Assembly: GCF_030506255.1 (NCBI RefSeq)
Contig: NZ_CP113431.1
Location: 496,001-560,000 of the forward strand
Source: Nocardioides sp. Arc9.136
GTDB lineage: Bacteria > Actinomycetota > Actinomycetes > Propionibacteriales > Nocardioidaceae
Length of the DNA stretch: 64,000 bases
Direction: 5' to 3'
Shown: one piece after another, positions 54,655 to 61,888 of the stretch
Layout of the letters: the number at the start of each line of letters is the position of its first letter
How positions within the stretch are numbered: position 1 is the stretch's first letter
Translations under genes and position numbers: made by a program
The notes under the pieces: model-generated
What the model was told of the DNA's origin: nothing
Databases searched by the model: none
What the model saw: only the letters and a program-made list of their open reading frames with translations

Positions 54655-55764
54655 ATGTCACAGGTCATCCCCGAGAAGCCCCTGCGCGTCGTCGTCTGGT
54701 CGACCGGGACCATCGGCCGGCACGCGATCGCCGGCATCGACGCCCACCCGGACCTCGAGCTGGTCGGGGTGTGGGTCTCCAACCCGGCCAAGGACGGCCG
54801 CGACGCCGGCGAGCTGGCCGAGCTCGGCCGCGAGCTGGGCATCCTGGCGACGACCGACCGCGACGCGCTGGTCGCGCTGGCGCCCGACGCGATCGTGCAC
54901 ACCGCGATGGCCGACGACCGGGTCTTCGAGTGCATCGAGGACCTGGTCGGCTTCGTCGAGGCGGGGATCAACGTGACCAGCAGCGGACCCGTGCTGCTGC
55001 AGTGGCCGGAGGGGATCCTGCCGCCGGAGATGATCGAGCGGATCGAGGACGCCTGCCGCCGCGGGGGCGCGAGCCTGCACGTCAACGGCATCGACCCCGG
55101 GTTCGCCAACGACGTGCTGCCGCTGGTGATGACGAGCCTGTCCCAGCGCATCGACGAGGTGCGCGTGCTGGAGGTCTGCGACTACTCGACCTACTACCAG
55201 CCGGTGGTGATGGGCGAGATGTTCGGCTTCGGCAAGCCGATGGAGGAGCTCGGCATGCTCTGGCACCCCGGCATCCTCACCATGGCGTGGGGCAGCGTCG
55301 TGCGGCAGATCGCGGCCGCCCTCGACGTCACCCTCGACGAGCCGCTGACCGAGGAGGTGGACCGTCGCCCGGCCGCCCGGGACACCAGCTCGGTCTCCGG
55401 CGACATCGCCGCCGGGACCCTGGGCGCGGTGCGCTTCCAGGTGATCGGCAAGGTCGATGGCGTGCCGCGCGTGGTGCTCGAGCACGTCACCCGCACCGAC
55501 GCCGCCGAGCACGACGACTGGGAGCGCCCGCCGGCCGGCACCGACGGCTGCTACCGCGTCCGCATCACCGGCGAGCCGATGATGCAGGTCGACTTCCTCC
55601 ACCACGGCGAGCACGGCGACCACAACGTCAGCGGCATGATCACCACCGCGCAGCGGATCGTGAACGCCCTGCCCGCCGTCGTCGCCGCCGAGCCCGGCAT
55701 CGTCCGCGCCGTCGACCTGCCGCTGGTCACCGGTCGCGGCCTGGTCACGGGTGCCGGTCGATGA
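54655..55764 (+). CDS. DapB-like NAD(P)-binding reductase
   Basis: 369 residues from the ATG at 54655. An N-terminal Rossmann fold (LRVVVWSTGTIGRHAIAGIDAHPDLELVGVWVSN) is followed by AGINVTSSGPVLL and a larger C-terminal domain (LHVNGIDPGFANDVLPLVMTSL). This is the actinobacterial family usually labelled dihydrodipicolinate reductase-like; the DapB signature EIVEAHHxxKxDAPSGTA is not seen, so lysine biosynthesis is unlikely. It overlaps the SDR gene by 4 nt. The KstR-type operator in front suggests a role in steroid or lipid breakdown. Confidence 0.82.
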   Translation: MSQVIPEKPLRVVVWSTGTIGRHAIAGIDAHPDLELVGVWVSNPAKDGRDAGELAELGRELGILATTDRDALVALAPDAIVHTAMADDRVFECIEDLVGFVEAGINVTSSGPVLLQWPEGILPPEMIERIEDACRRGGASLHVNGIDPGFANDVLPLVMTSLSQRIDEVRVLEVCDYSTYYQPVVMGEMFGFGKPMEELGMLWHPGILTMAWGSVVRQIAAALDVTLDEPLTEEVDRRPAARDTSSVSGDIAAGTLGAVRFQVIGKVDGVPRVVLEHVTRTDAAEHDDWERPPAGTDGCYRVRITGEPMMQVDFLHHGEHGDHNVSGMITTAQRIVNALPAVVAAEPGIVRAVDLPLVTGRGLVTGAGR

Positions 55765-56564
55765 CGATCCTCGACCGGTTCACCACCACCGACCAGGTCG
55801 CTGTCGTCACCGGCGCCGGCCGCGGGATCGGTGCGGCGACCGCTGTCGCGCTCGCCGAGTCCGGGTCGGACGTGGTCGTCTCCGCCCGCACTGCCGACCA
55901 ACTCGAGCGGGTCGCGGAGCAGGTCCGGGCCGTGGGACGCCGGGCCGTCGTCGTACCGGCCGACCTCAGCGACCTCGACGCGGTCGCCGGCCTCGCGCAC
56001 GCGGCGTACGACGCGTTCGGGCGGCTCGACACGGTCGTCAACAACGTCGGCGGCACCATCCCGAACGCCTTCCTCGACACGAGCGTCGACTACCTCGAGG
56101 AGGCGTTCCACTTCAACGTCTCCACCGCCCACGCGCTGAGCGTCGCGGCGGTGCCGCTGATGCTCAAGGGGTCCGAGGGCCAGAAGTCGATCACCACGAT
56201 CTCCTCGATGATGGGCCGCTCCGCGGGGCGCGGCTACCTGGCGTACGGCACCGCCAAGGCCGCGCTCGCGCACTGGTCGCGGCTGGCGGCCACCGACCTC
56301 GCGCCGCGGATCCGGGTCAACGGCATCTACGTCGGCTCGGTGATGACCAGTGCCCTGGAGTTCGTCGCCGGGGTGCCGGAGATGATGGACCAGCTCGAGA
56401 CCAAGACCCCGCTGGGGCGGGTCGGCGAGGCCGAGGACGTCGCCGCCGCGGTGGTCTACCTCAGCTCGCGCGCGGGCCAGTACGTCACCGGCAAGCTGCT
56501 CGAGGTCGACGGCGGGATCCAGGCGCCCAACCTGGACCTGGGACTGCCGGACGTCTCCGGGTGA
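55761..56564 (+). CDS. Short-chain dehydrogenase/reductase
   Basis: 267 residues, ATG overlapping the previous stop (ATGA). Classical SDR pattern: VVTGAGRGIGAATA (cofactor loop), VVNNVGGTIP, catalytic Ser in TTISSMMGRS, Tyr and Lys in YLAYGTAKAALAHW, and LEVDGG at the end. The NNVGG variant and the long ITTISSMMG segment resemble SDRs of actinobacterial steroid and lipid clusters. It oxidises or reduces a hydroxyl/keto group with NAD(P)(H). Confidence 0.92.
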   Translation: MTILDRFTTTDQVAVVTGAGRGIGAATAVALAESGSDVVVSARTADQLERVAEQVRAVGRRAVVVPADLSDLDAVAGLAHAAYDAFGRLDTVVNNVGGTIPNAFLDTSVDYLEEAFHFNVSTAHALSVAAVPLMLKGSEGQKSITTISSMMGRSAGRGYLAYGTAKAALAHWSRLAATDLAPRIRVNGIYVGSVMTSALEFVAGVPEMMDQLETKTPLGRVGEAEDVAAAVVYLSSRAGQYVTGKLLEVDGGIQAPNLDLGLPDVSG

Positions 56565-56573
56565 ACCGGGACG

Positions 56574-56586
56574 TAGGGTCCGCCGG
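56574..56586 (+). promoter_or_regulatory. Leaderless -10 (TAGGGT) for the MBL-fold gene
   Basis: TAGGGT at 56574-56579 with 7 nt to the GTG at 56587, identical in hexamer and spacing to the sites at 15527 and 25957. It lies in the 22-bp gap after the SDR gene. Confidence 0.6.
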
Positions 56587-57660
56587 GTGACCTCCTCCAC
56601 CACCTCGACCGCGCACGCCGTCTCGCCCGACTCCGGGGAGCACTGGACCGCGGAGGGTGCCTGGCAGGTCGCCGAGGGGATCCACCGGATCCCGCTGCCG
56701 CTGCCGATGGACGGGCTGCGGGCGATCAACGTCTACGTGCTCGTCGCCGACGACGGGCTGACGCTCGTCGACGGCGGGTGGGCGATCCCGCAGGCCCGCG
56801 AGCTGCTCGACCGGTGCCTCGGGCAGATCGGCGCCGGCTTCGGCGATATCCGCCGCTTCCTCGTCACCCACGTGCACCGCGACCACTACACCCTGGCCCG
56901 CGTGCTGGGCACCGAGCTCGGCGTCGACGTCACGCTCGGCCGGGGCGACCGGCCGGCGTTGGAGCTGATGCAGGACGCGGCGTCGATGACCGAGAACCCC
57001 TTCGCCGGTGCGCTGCGCACGGCGGGCGCCGCCGAGCTGGCCGAGGAGTGGAACAGCCCCGGGCAGGAGTCCGACGAGGACCGGCTCCCGGACCCGACGC
57101 ACTGGGCGTTCGCCGACACCTGGCTCGAGGGCGACACCCGGATCGAGGTCGGCCCGCGCACCGTCGACGCCGTCCACACCCCGGGCCACACCCCCGGGCA
57201 CTACGTGTACGCCGAGCGGGACGCCGGCCTGCTGTTCGCCGGCGACCACGTGCTGCCGACGATCACCCCCTCCATCGGCTTCACCATGCCGATGGACCAG
57301 GAGCCGCTGGGCGACTTCATGGCCTCGCTGACCAAGGTCCGCTCGCTGCCGGACCTGACCATCCTCCCCGCGCACGGGCCGGTCGCGCCGTCCTCCCACA
57401 CCCGGGTCGACGAGCTGCTCGCCCACCACGAGACCCGCCTCGCCGACTCCTTGGCCGCGCTCTCCTCCGGACCGCTCACCGCCCACCAGGTCGCCGGCCA
57501 CCTCGGCTGGACCCGCCACGAGCACGCGTACGACACCCTCGACGTCTTCAGCCGCGGCATGGCCGCCATGGAGACCAAGGCCCACCTCGAGCTGCTCGTC
57601 GCCCGCGGCCGCGCCACCCGCACCGACACCTCCGACGGGGTCGTCTTCTCGGCGGTGTGA
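56587..57660 (+). CDS. Metallo-beta-lactamase-fold hydrolase
   Basis: 357 residues. The metal motif is H95-V-H97-R-D99-H100 (HxHxDH), with further ligands in HTPGHTPGHYVY, LLFAGDHVL and LPAHGPV. A C-terminal winged-helix-like segment (HHETRLADSLAALSSGPLTAHQVAGHLGWTRHEH) resembles that of LACTB2-like and related MBL proteins. It likely hydrolyses a thioester or ester. It follows the SDR by 22 bp but has its own promoter. The substrate is not clear. Confidence 0.88.
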   Translation: MTSSTTSTAHAVSPDSGEHWTAEGAWQVAEGIHRIPLPLPMDGLRAINVYVLVADDGLTLVDGGWAIPQARELLDRCLGQIGAGFGDIRRFLVTHVHRDHYTLARVLGTELGVDVTLGRGDRPALELMQDAASMTENPFAGALRTAGAAELAEEWNSPGQESDEDRLPDPTHWAFADTWLEGDTRIEVGPRTVDAVHTPGHTPGHYVYAERDAGLLFAGDHVLPTITPSIGFTMPMDQEPLGDFMASLTKVRSLPDLTILPAHGPVAPSSHTRVDELLAHHETRLADSLAALSSGPLTAHQVAGHLGWTRHEHAYDTLDVFSRGMAAMETKAHLELLVARGRATRTDTSDGVVFSAV

Positions 57661-57671
57661 GGCGGTTCAGA

Positions 57672-57753
57672 ATCCCAGGTTTACTTGGGATCTTGCTGCT
57701 TCGCGGCTGTTGCAATGGCAGGGAAGCGTCCACATCCCAGGTTTACTTGGGAT
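57672..57753. repeat. Duplicated 20-bp dyad between convergent genes
   Basis: ATCCCAGGTTTACTTGGGAT occurs exactly twice, at 57672-57691 and 57734-57753. Each copy is itself an inverted repeat (ATCCCA...TGGGAT). The AT-richer sequence stands out from its surroundings. It lies between the MBL gene and the convergent GNAT gene and may terminate both. Confidence 0.8.
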
Positions 57754-57788
57754 GTTGCGTGTCACAGCCACCCCACTAGTCACAGAAG

Positions 57789-58226
57789 TCACGCGACAGG
57801 TCGCCGCATCGGCACGTGCGGGATGCCGTCCTCGAGGAACTCCGGCCCGTCGAGCGCGAAGCCGAAGGTGGCGTACCACCGGGCCAGGGGCGCCTGGGCG
57901 TCGAGGACGACATCGCGGCCGGGGCAGGACTCCAGCGCCGCGCGCATGACGACGTCGGCGAGCCCCTGCCCGCGCGCGGGGACGGCGAGCAGCACCCGGC
58001 CGATGCGCCACAGTTCGCCGTCGTCGAGGACCCGGGCGTAGCCCACCAGGGCGGAGTCGTCGAGGAGCAGCACGTGCCGGGTGCCGGGCTCGGGGTCGCG
58101 GCCGTCGAGGTCGGGGTAGGGACACTCCTGCTCGACCACGAAGACCTGCTGGCGCAGCCGTGCGACGGCGTACACGTCGGTGGCCGAGAGGTCGGTGAAA
58201 GGCACGACCAGGGTGCGGGGGGTCAT
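57789..58226 (-). CDS. GNAT-family N-acetyltransferase (ElaA-like)
   Basis: 145 residues from the ATG at 58226. FTDLSATDVYAVARLRQQVFVVEQECPYPDLDGRDPEPGTRHVLL is the ElaA-type opening; the acetyl-CoA loop is IGRVLLAVPARGQGLADVVM, followed by VVLDAQAPLARWYATFGFALDGPEFLEDGIPHVPM. It should acetylate a small molecule or protein amine. It overlaps the esterase gene upstream by 4 nt on the minus strand. Confidence 0.9.
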   Translation of the reverse strand: MTPRTLVVPFTDLSATDVYAVARLRQQVFVVEQECPYPDLDGRDPEPGTRHVLLLDDSALVGYARVLDDGELWRIGRVLLAVPARGQGLADVVMRAALESCPGRDVVLDAQAPLARWYATFGFALDGPEFLEDGIPHVPMRRPVA

Positions 58227-59143
58227 CGCAGGAACTCCTCGGTACGTCGCCACGCGCGCCGGGCCTCGGGCACGAGCGGCAGCAGGGGGTAGACGTGGAG
58301 CAGGTCCGGCTCCTCCACGTAGGTCAGCGGCCAGCCGGCCTCCTGGGCCCGCCGGACGAGCAGCCGGGTGCCCGGGGTGAGCAGGTCGCGGGTCCCCTGG
58401 AAGACCAGGGCCGGCGGCAGGCCGGCGAGGTCGCCGAGCGCCGGCGAGACCTCGGGGCGGGCCAGGTCGTCCGGCGAGCCGGCCCACCACGCGGCGTACG
58501 CGCGGAGCTTGCCGAGGAACAACCAGGGGTCGACCGCGTCGAAGGCCTCGGTCTCGGGGGTGCTGGTGCTGAGGTCCACCCACGGTGAGTGCAGCAGCAG
58601 CCGGTCGGGCTGCGGCAGGTCCCGGTCCCGCAGGGACAGGGCGAGCGCGAGCGCCAGCCCGCCGCCCGCGGAGTCGCCGGCCAGCACGGTGCCGCCGGGG
58701 GAGCGCTCGCCCCACTCCGCGGCCAGCCGGATCAGCGCGTCGTGGGAGTCGCGCCAGGTGTGCTCGGGCGCGAGCGGGTAGTCGGGCAGGACGACGCGCA
58801 CGCCGAGCCGGTCGGCCAGCCGCGCGGCGTACCGCACGTGGAAGGGGTCGATCCCCGCGGTGTACCCGCCGCCGTGCACGTAGACCACCGTCCGGGTCGG
58901 CGAGGTCCCCCGCGCGGTGAGGACGTACGACGCGAACGACCCGCCGTCGGTCGGCACCTCCTCCCGCACCACCGAGAACCGCCGCGCGAACCGCGGGACC
59001 GCGTTGGTCGGCAGCGGCCGGCCGACGGTGCCGACGTGCCACCGCTCCAGCCGGGCGCGCTCGGCCTCGGGCGAGTCGAGGTCGCGGGAGCGGCGGAGCC
59101 GGGGCAGGGCCCACGCGAGGGCCTGGTGGGTCAGGGACGGCAC
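58223..59143 (-). CDS. HSL-type alpha/beta hydrolase (esterase)
   Basis: 306 residues from the GTG at 59143; an ATG 11 codons upstream is possible. Hormone-sensitive-lipase features: oxyanion motif VYVHGGGYTAG, nucleophile elbow GDSAGGGLALALA, Asp in GTRDLLTPG and His in LLHVYPLLP. No signal peptide. It is a carboxylesterase of the type often involved in lipid or ester degradation. It is coupled to the GNAT gene. Confidence 0.9.
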   Translation of the reverse strand: MPSLTHQALAWALPRLRRSRDLDSPEAERARLERWHVGTVGRPLPTNAVPRFARRFSVVREEVPTDGGSFASYVLTARGTSPTRTVVYVHGGGYTAGIDPFHVRYAARLADRLGVRVVLPDYPLAPEHTWRDSHDALIRLAAEWGERSPGGTVLAGDSAGGGLALALALSLRDRDLPQPDRLLLHSPWVDLSTSTPETEAFDAVDPWLFLGKLRAYAAWWAGSPDDLARPEVSPALGDLAGLPPALVFQGTRDLLTPGTRLLVRRAQEAGWPLTYVEEPDLLHVYPLLPLVPEARRAWRRTEEFLR

Positions 59144-59175
59144 GGGCCAACTCTCACACGTCCGCGGGACCGGCA

Positions 59176-59202
59176 TGTCACACGCGCCGCCCGGCCGGTG
59201 TC
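59176..59202 (+). promoter_or_regulatory. ECF41-type promoter
   Basis: TGTCACA (59176-59182), 16 nt, then TGTC (59199-59202). The described ECF41 consensus is TGTCACA-N16-CGTC. It lies 30 bp before the ATG at 59233 of the operon that encodes the ECF41 sigma factor, so autoregulation is likely. Confidence 0.8.
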
Positions 59203-59232
59203 TGGAGGGCAGACCCGAGAGAAGGAGCTCCG

Positions 59233-59805
59233 ATGCCCAGCACGTTCCGCATCCCCCGCGCCACCGTCACCGGCCTCTACGGCCGGGTCATGGAGGCCTA
59301 CGCCCGCCGCACCTACGGCCAGGTGCCCGACAACGCCTACGTCCTCTGGCACCACCGCAGGGCCCTCCGCGCGGTGCTGTCCCTGGAGTCCAAGGTGGCC
59401 CGGTTCGACGCCCTCGACGCGCACCTGAAGTCCTACGCGCTGCTCGCGAGCGCAGGCACGATCGGCTGCAGCTGGTGCCTGGACTTCGGCTACTTCCTCG
59501 CCCACGACGAGGGCCTGGACACCGCCAAGGTGCGCGAGGTGCCGCGGTGGCGCACCTCGGAGGTCTTCACCGACCTCGAGCGCGACGTCATGGACTACGC
59601 CGAGGCGATGAGCGAGACGCCGCTGCGGGTCACCGACGCGATGGTGGCCGGCCTCGTCGAGCGGCTCGGCGCGGAGGCGGTCGTCGAGCTGACCCAGATG
59701 GTGGCGCTGGAGAACATGCGCTCCCGGTTCAACGCCGCCGCCGGCCTGCAGAGCCAGGGCTTCTCCGACGTCTGCGAGCTGCCGCTGGCTACGGTCCGTC
59801 CGTGA
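59233..59805 (+). CDS. Carboxymuconolactone decarboxylase-family protein (ECF41 partner)
   Basis: 190 residues with GAGAAGGAG before the ATG. The AhpD/CMD helical core has LLASAGTIGCSWCLDFGYFLAHDEGL, with the CxxC pair that acts as a redox site, then VFTDLERDVMDYAEAMSETPLRVTDAMVAGLVERLGAEAVVELTQMVALENMRSRF. CMD-like proteins are standard genomic partners and targets of ECF41 sigma factors, and here the sigma gene overlaps its stop. It may act as a peroxidase-type or decarboxylase enzyme; the substrate is unknown. Confidence 0.9.
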   Translation: MPSTFRIPRATVTGLYGRVMEAYARRTYGQVPDNAYVLWHHRRALRAVLSLESKVARFDALDAHLKSYALLASAGTIGCSWCLDFGYFLAHDEGLDTAKVREVPRWRTSEVFTDLERDVMDYAEAMSETPLRVTDAMVAGLVERLGAEAVVELTQMVALENMRSRFNAAAGLQSQGFSDVCELPLATVRP

Positions 59806-60695
59806 CGCACGCCGATCCGCACGCCGACGACTTCGCGACGTACCGCAACCTGCTCTTCACCGTCGCCTACGAGCTGCTGGGGTCGGCCGCCGACGCCGAG
59901 GACGTGCTGCAGGAGGCGTGGCTGCGCTGGGCCGAGGTGGACCTCGCGGAGGTGCGCGACCCGCGGGCGTACCTCGTCCGCGTCGTCACCCGGCAGGGCC
60001 TCAACCGGCTGCGGACCCTCGCCCGGCGCCGGGAGGCCTACGTCGGCCCGTGGCTGCCCGAGCCGCTGCTCACCGTCCCCGACGTCGCCGAGGACGTCGA
60101 GCTGGCCGACAGCGTCTCCACCGCGATGCTGCTCGTCCTGGAGACCCTCACACCGACCGAGCGGGCGGTGTTCGTGCTGCGCGAGGTCTTCGACGTGCCG
60201 TACGACGAGATCGCGGCCGCCGTGGACAAGTCACCGGCCGCGGTGCGCCAGGTCGCGCACCGCGCGCGCAGCCACGTCGAGGCGCGCCGCCCGCGGGTCA
60301 GCGTGAGCCGCGCGGAGCAGCGGGCCGTGGTCGACCGGTTCCTCGCCGCGGCGAGGACCGGTGACCTCGCGTCGCTGGTGGAGGCGCTGGCACCCGACGT
60401 GGTGCTCACCAGCGACGGCGGGGGCCTGCGCTCCGCGGCGCGCCGGCCGATCACCGGCCGCGACAAGGTGCTGCGGTTCCTGCTGGGGGTCGTGCCCGAG
60501 GGCGGCGACGTGCGGATGGACGCGGTCGAGGTCAACGGCTCGCCCGCGCTGCGCTTCGTCATCGACGGCGTCCTGGACACGGTGGCCACGCTGCTGGTCG
60601 AGGACGGCGCGGTCACCGGCATCTACGTCGTCCGCAACCCCGAGAAGCTCGAGCGGCTCGGACACCCCGACGGGCCGGTGGTGCTGGCGCGCTAG
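59802..60695 (+). CDS. ECF41-family sigma factor (SigJ-like)
   Basis: 297 residues from a GTG overlapping the CMD stop (GTGA). Sigma region 2 (YRNLLFTVAYELLGSAADAEDVLQEAWLRW) and region 4 (LTPTERAVFVLREVFDVPYDEIAAAVDKSPAAVRQVAHRARSHV) are followed by the SnoaL-like C-terminal extension special to this group. The group's motifs are all there: W84-LPEP88, D205-GGG208 and N279-PEKL283. In ECF41 members the extension, rather than an anti-sigma factor, controls activity; none is encoded here. The stop codon overlaps the -10 of the next transcript. Confidence 0.93.
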   Translation: MTHADPHADDFATYRNLLFTVAYELLGSAADAEDVLQEAWLRWAEVDLAEVRDPRAYLVRVVTRQGLNRLRTLARRREAYVGPWLPEPLLTVPDVAEDVELADSVSTAMLLVLETLTPTERAVFVLREVFDVPYDEIAAAVDKSPAAVRQVAHRARSHVEARRPRVSVSRAEQRAVVDRFLAAARTGDLASLVEALAPDVVLTSDGGGLRSAARRPITGRDKVLRFLLGVVPEGGDVRMDAVEVNGSPALRFVIDGVLDTVATLLVEDGAVTGIYVVRNPEKLERLGHPDGPVVLAR

Positions 60696-60698
60696 GTT
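60693..60698 (+). promoter_or_regulatory. -10 (TAGGTT) of the thi operon, overlapping the sigma-factor stop
   Basis: TAGGTT begins with the TAG stop of the preceding gene. Transcription would start near 60705, at the 5' edge of the riboswitch. No good -35 is seen. Confidence 0.5.
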
Positions 60699-60705
60699 GT
60701 GCGGA

Positions 60706-60796
60706 CACGACAGGGGAGCACGCGCAGGCGTGCTGAGAGTGCAGAAGAGCTGCAGACCCTCGAACCTGCTCCGGTTAGCACCGGCGAAGGGAGTCA
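60706..60796 (+). ncRNA. TPP riboswitch (THI element)
   Basis: Conserved elements in order: AGGGGAGC (60712-60719), GCTGAGAG (60732-60739), ACCCT then GAACCTG (60762-60768), CCGGTTAGCACCGGCGAAGGGAG (60771-60793; CCGG...CCGG stem around TTAGCA). These match the thiamine pyrophosphate aptamer. The terminal AAGGGAG (60787-60793) is also the Shine-Dalgarno of thiB, 5 nt from its ATG, so TPP binding should hide the ribosome site and repress translation. Confidence 0.95.
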
Positions 60797-60798
60797 CC

Positions 60799-61866
60799 AT
60801 GAGATCCGTGCGCGCGCTCGCGTCCGTCCTGCTGGTCGGCGCCATCGGCACCGCCACCACGTCCTGCTCGCTGGCGGGGGGTGACGACGAGGGCGACCGC
60901 GAGCGGGCCGCGGCCGACGAGGTCGTCCTGGTCACCCACGAGTCCTTCACCCTGCCCGACGAGGTGCTCGCCGCCTTCGAGGAGGAGAGCGGCTACCGCC
61001 TGGAGGTCCGCAGCGCCGGCGACGCCGGGGCGCTCACCAACCGGCTGGTGCTGACCAAGGACGACCCGGTCGGCGACGTCGCCTTCGGCATCGACAACAC
61101 CTTCGCCTCCCGCGCGCTCGACGAGGGGGTCGTCGCCGACACCGACGTCGAGCGTCCCGCCGGAGCAGGGGCGTACGACCTCGAGGGCGAGGGCGGCGAC
61201 GACCTGGTCCCCGTGGACACCGGCAACGTGTGCGTCAACGTCGACGACACCTGGTTCCGGCGCGAGGGCGTCGAGCCGCCGCGCAGCCTGGAGGACCTCA
61301 CCGAGCCGGCCTACCGCGACCTGCTCGTCGTGCCCGGCGCGACCACCAGCTCGCCCGGCCTGGCCTTCCTGCTGGCGACGGTCGCGGAGTACGGCGACGA
61401 GTGGCCCGGCTACTGGGAGCGGCTGGTCGCCAACGGCGCGAAGCTGGTCGACGGCTGGTCCGACGCCTACCAGGTCGACTTCACCCAGGGCGGGGGGAAG
61501 GGCGACCGGCCGGTCGTCGTCTCCTACGACTCCTCGCCGGCGTTCACCGTCGACGGCGAGGGCGGCACCACCACGAGCGCGCTGCTCGACACCTGCTTCC
61601 GCCAGGTGGAGTACGCCGGGGTCCTGGAGGGCGCGGCCAACCCCGAGGGCGGCGAGGAGCTGCTGGAGTTCCTGCTGACCCCGGAGGTGCAGGCCGCGCT
61701 GCCGGACTCGATGTACGTCTTCCCGGTCCGAGACGACGTCGACCTGCCCGCCGACTGGGCCCGGTTCGCGCAGCAGCCGGACGCGCCGTACGCCGTCGAC
61801 CCGGCGGAGATCGCGGAGAACCGCGACACCTGGCTGCGCGAGTGGACCGACGTCACCACCCGGTGA
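60799..61866 (+). CDS. thiB: Thiamine ABC transporter substrate-binding lipoprotein
   Basis: 355 residues; ATG 5 nt after the riboswitch. Lipoprotein signal with TTSC (lipid on C23). The mature domain matches the thiamine-binding TbpA/ThiB group of family 1 receptors: VVLVTHESFTLPDEVLAAFEEESGYRLEV, DVAFGIDNTFASRALDEGV, VPVDTGNVCVNVD, VVPGATTSSPGLAFLLATVAEYG and VVSYDSSPAFTV. It captures thiamine or its phosphates outside the cell. It is first in thiBPQ under TPP control. Confidence 0.95.
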   Translation: MRSVRALASVLLVGAIGTATTSCSLAGGDDEGDRERAAADEVVLVTHESFTLPDEVLAAFEEESGYRLEVRSAGDAGALTNRLVLTKDDPVGDVAFGIDNTFASRALDEGVVADTDVERPAGAGAYDLEGEGGDDLVPVDTGNVCVNVDDTWFRREGVEPPRSLEDLTEPAYRDLLVVPGATTSSPGLAFLLATVAEYGDEWPGYWERLVANGAKLVDGWSDAYQVDFTQGGGKGDRPVVVSYDSSPAFTVDGEGGTTTSALLDTCFRQVEYAGVLEGAANPEGGEELLEFLLTPEVQAALPDSMYVFPVRDDVDLPADWARFAQQPDAPYAVDPAEIAENRDTWLREWTDVTTR

Positions 61867-61888
61867 CGGCCCGCGCGGACCGAACCCG

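Noticed and set aside
54655..55764. True dihydrodipicolinate reductase (dapB)
   Set aside because: The conserved DapB catalytic signature is missing and the protein is about 100 residues longer than DapB.
57760..57786. Second ECF41-type promoter (TGTCACA at 57760)
   Set aside because: The bases 16 nt downstream are CAGA, not CGTC or TGTC, and no gene follows in that direction.
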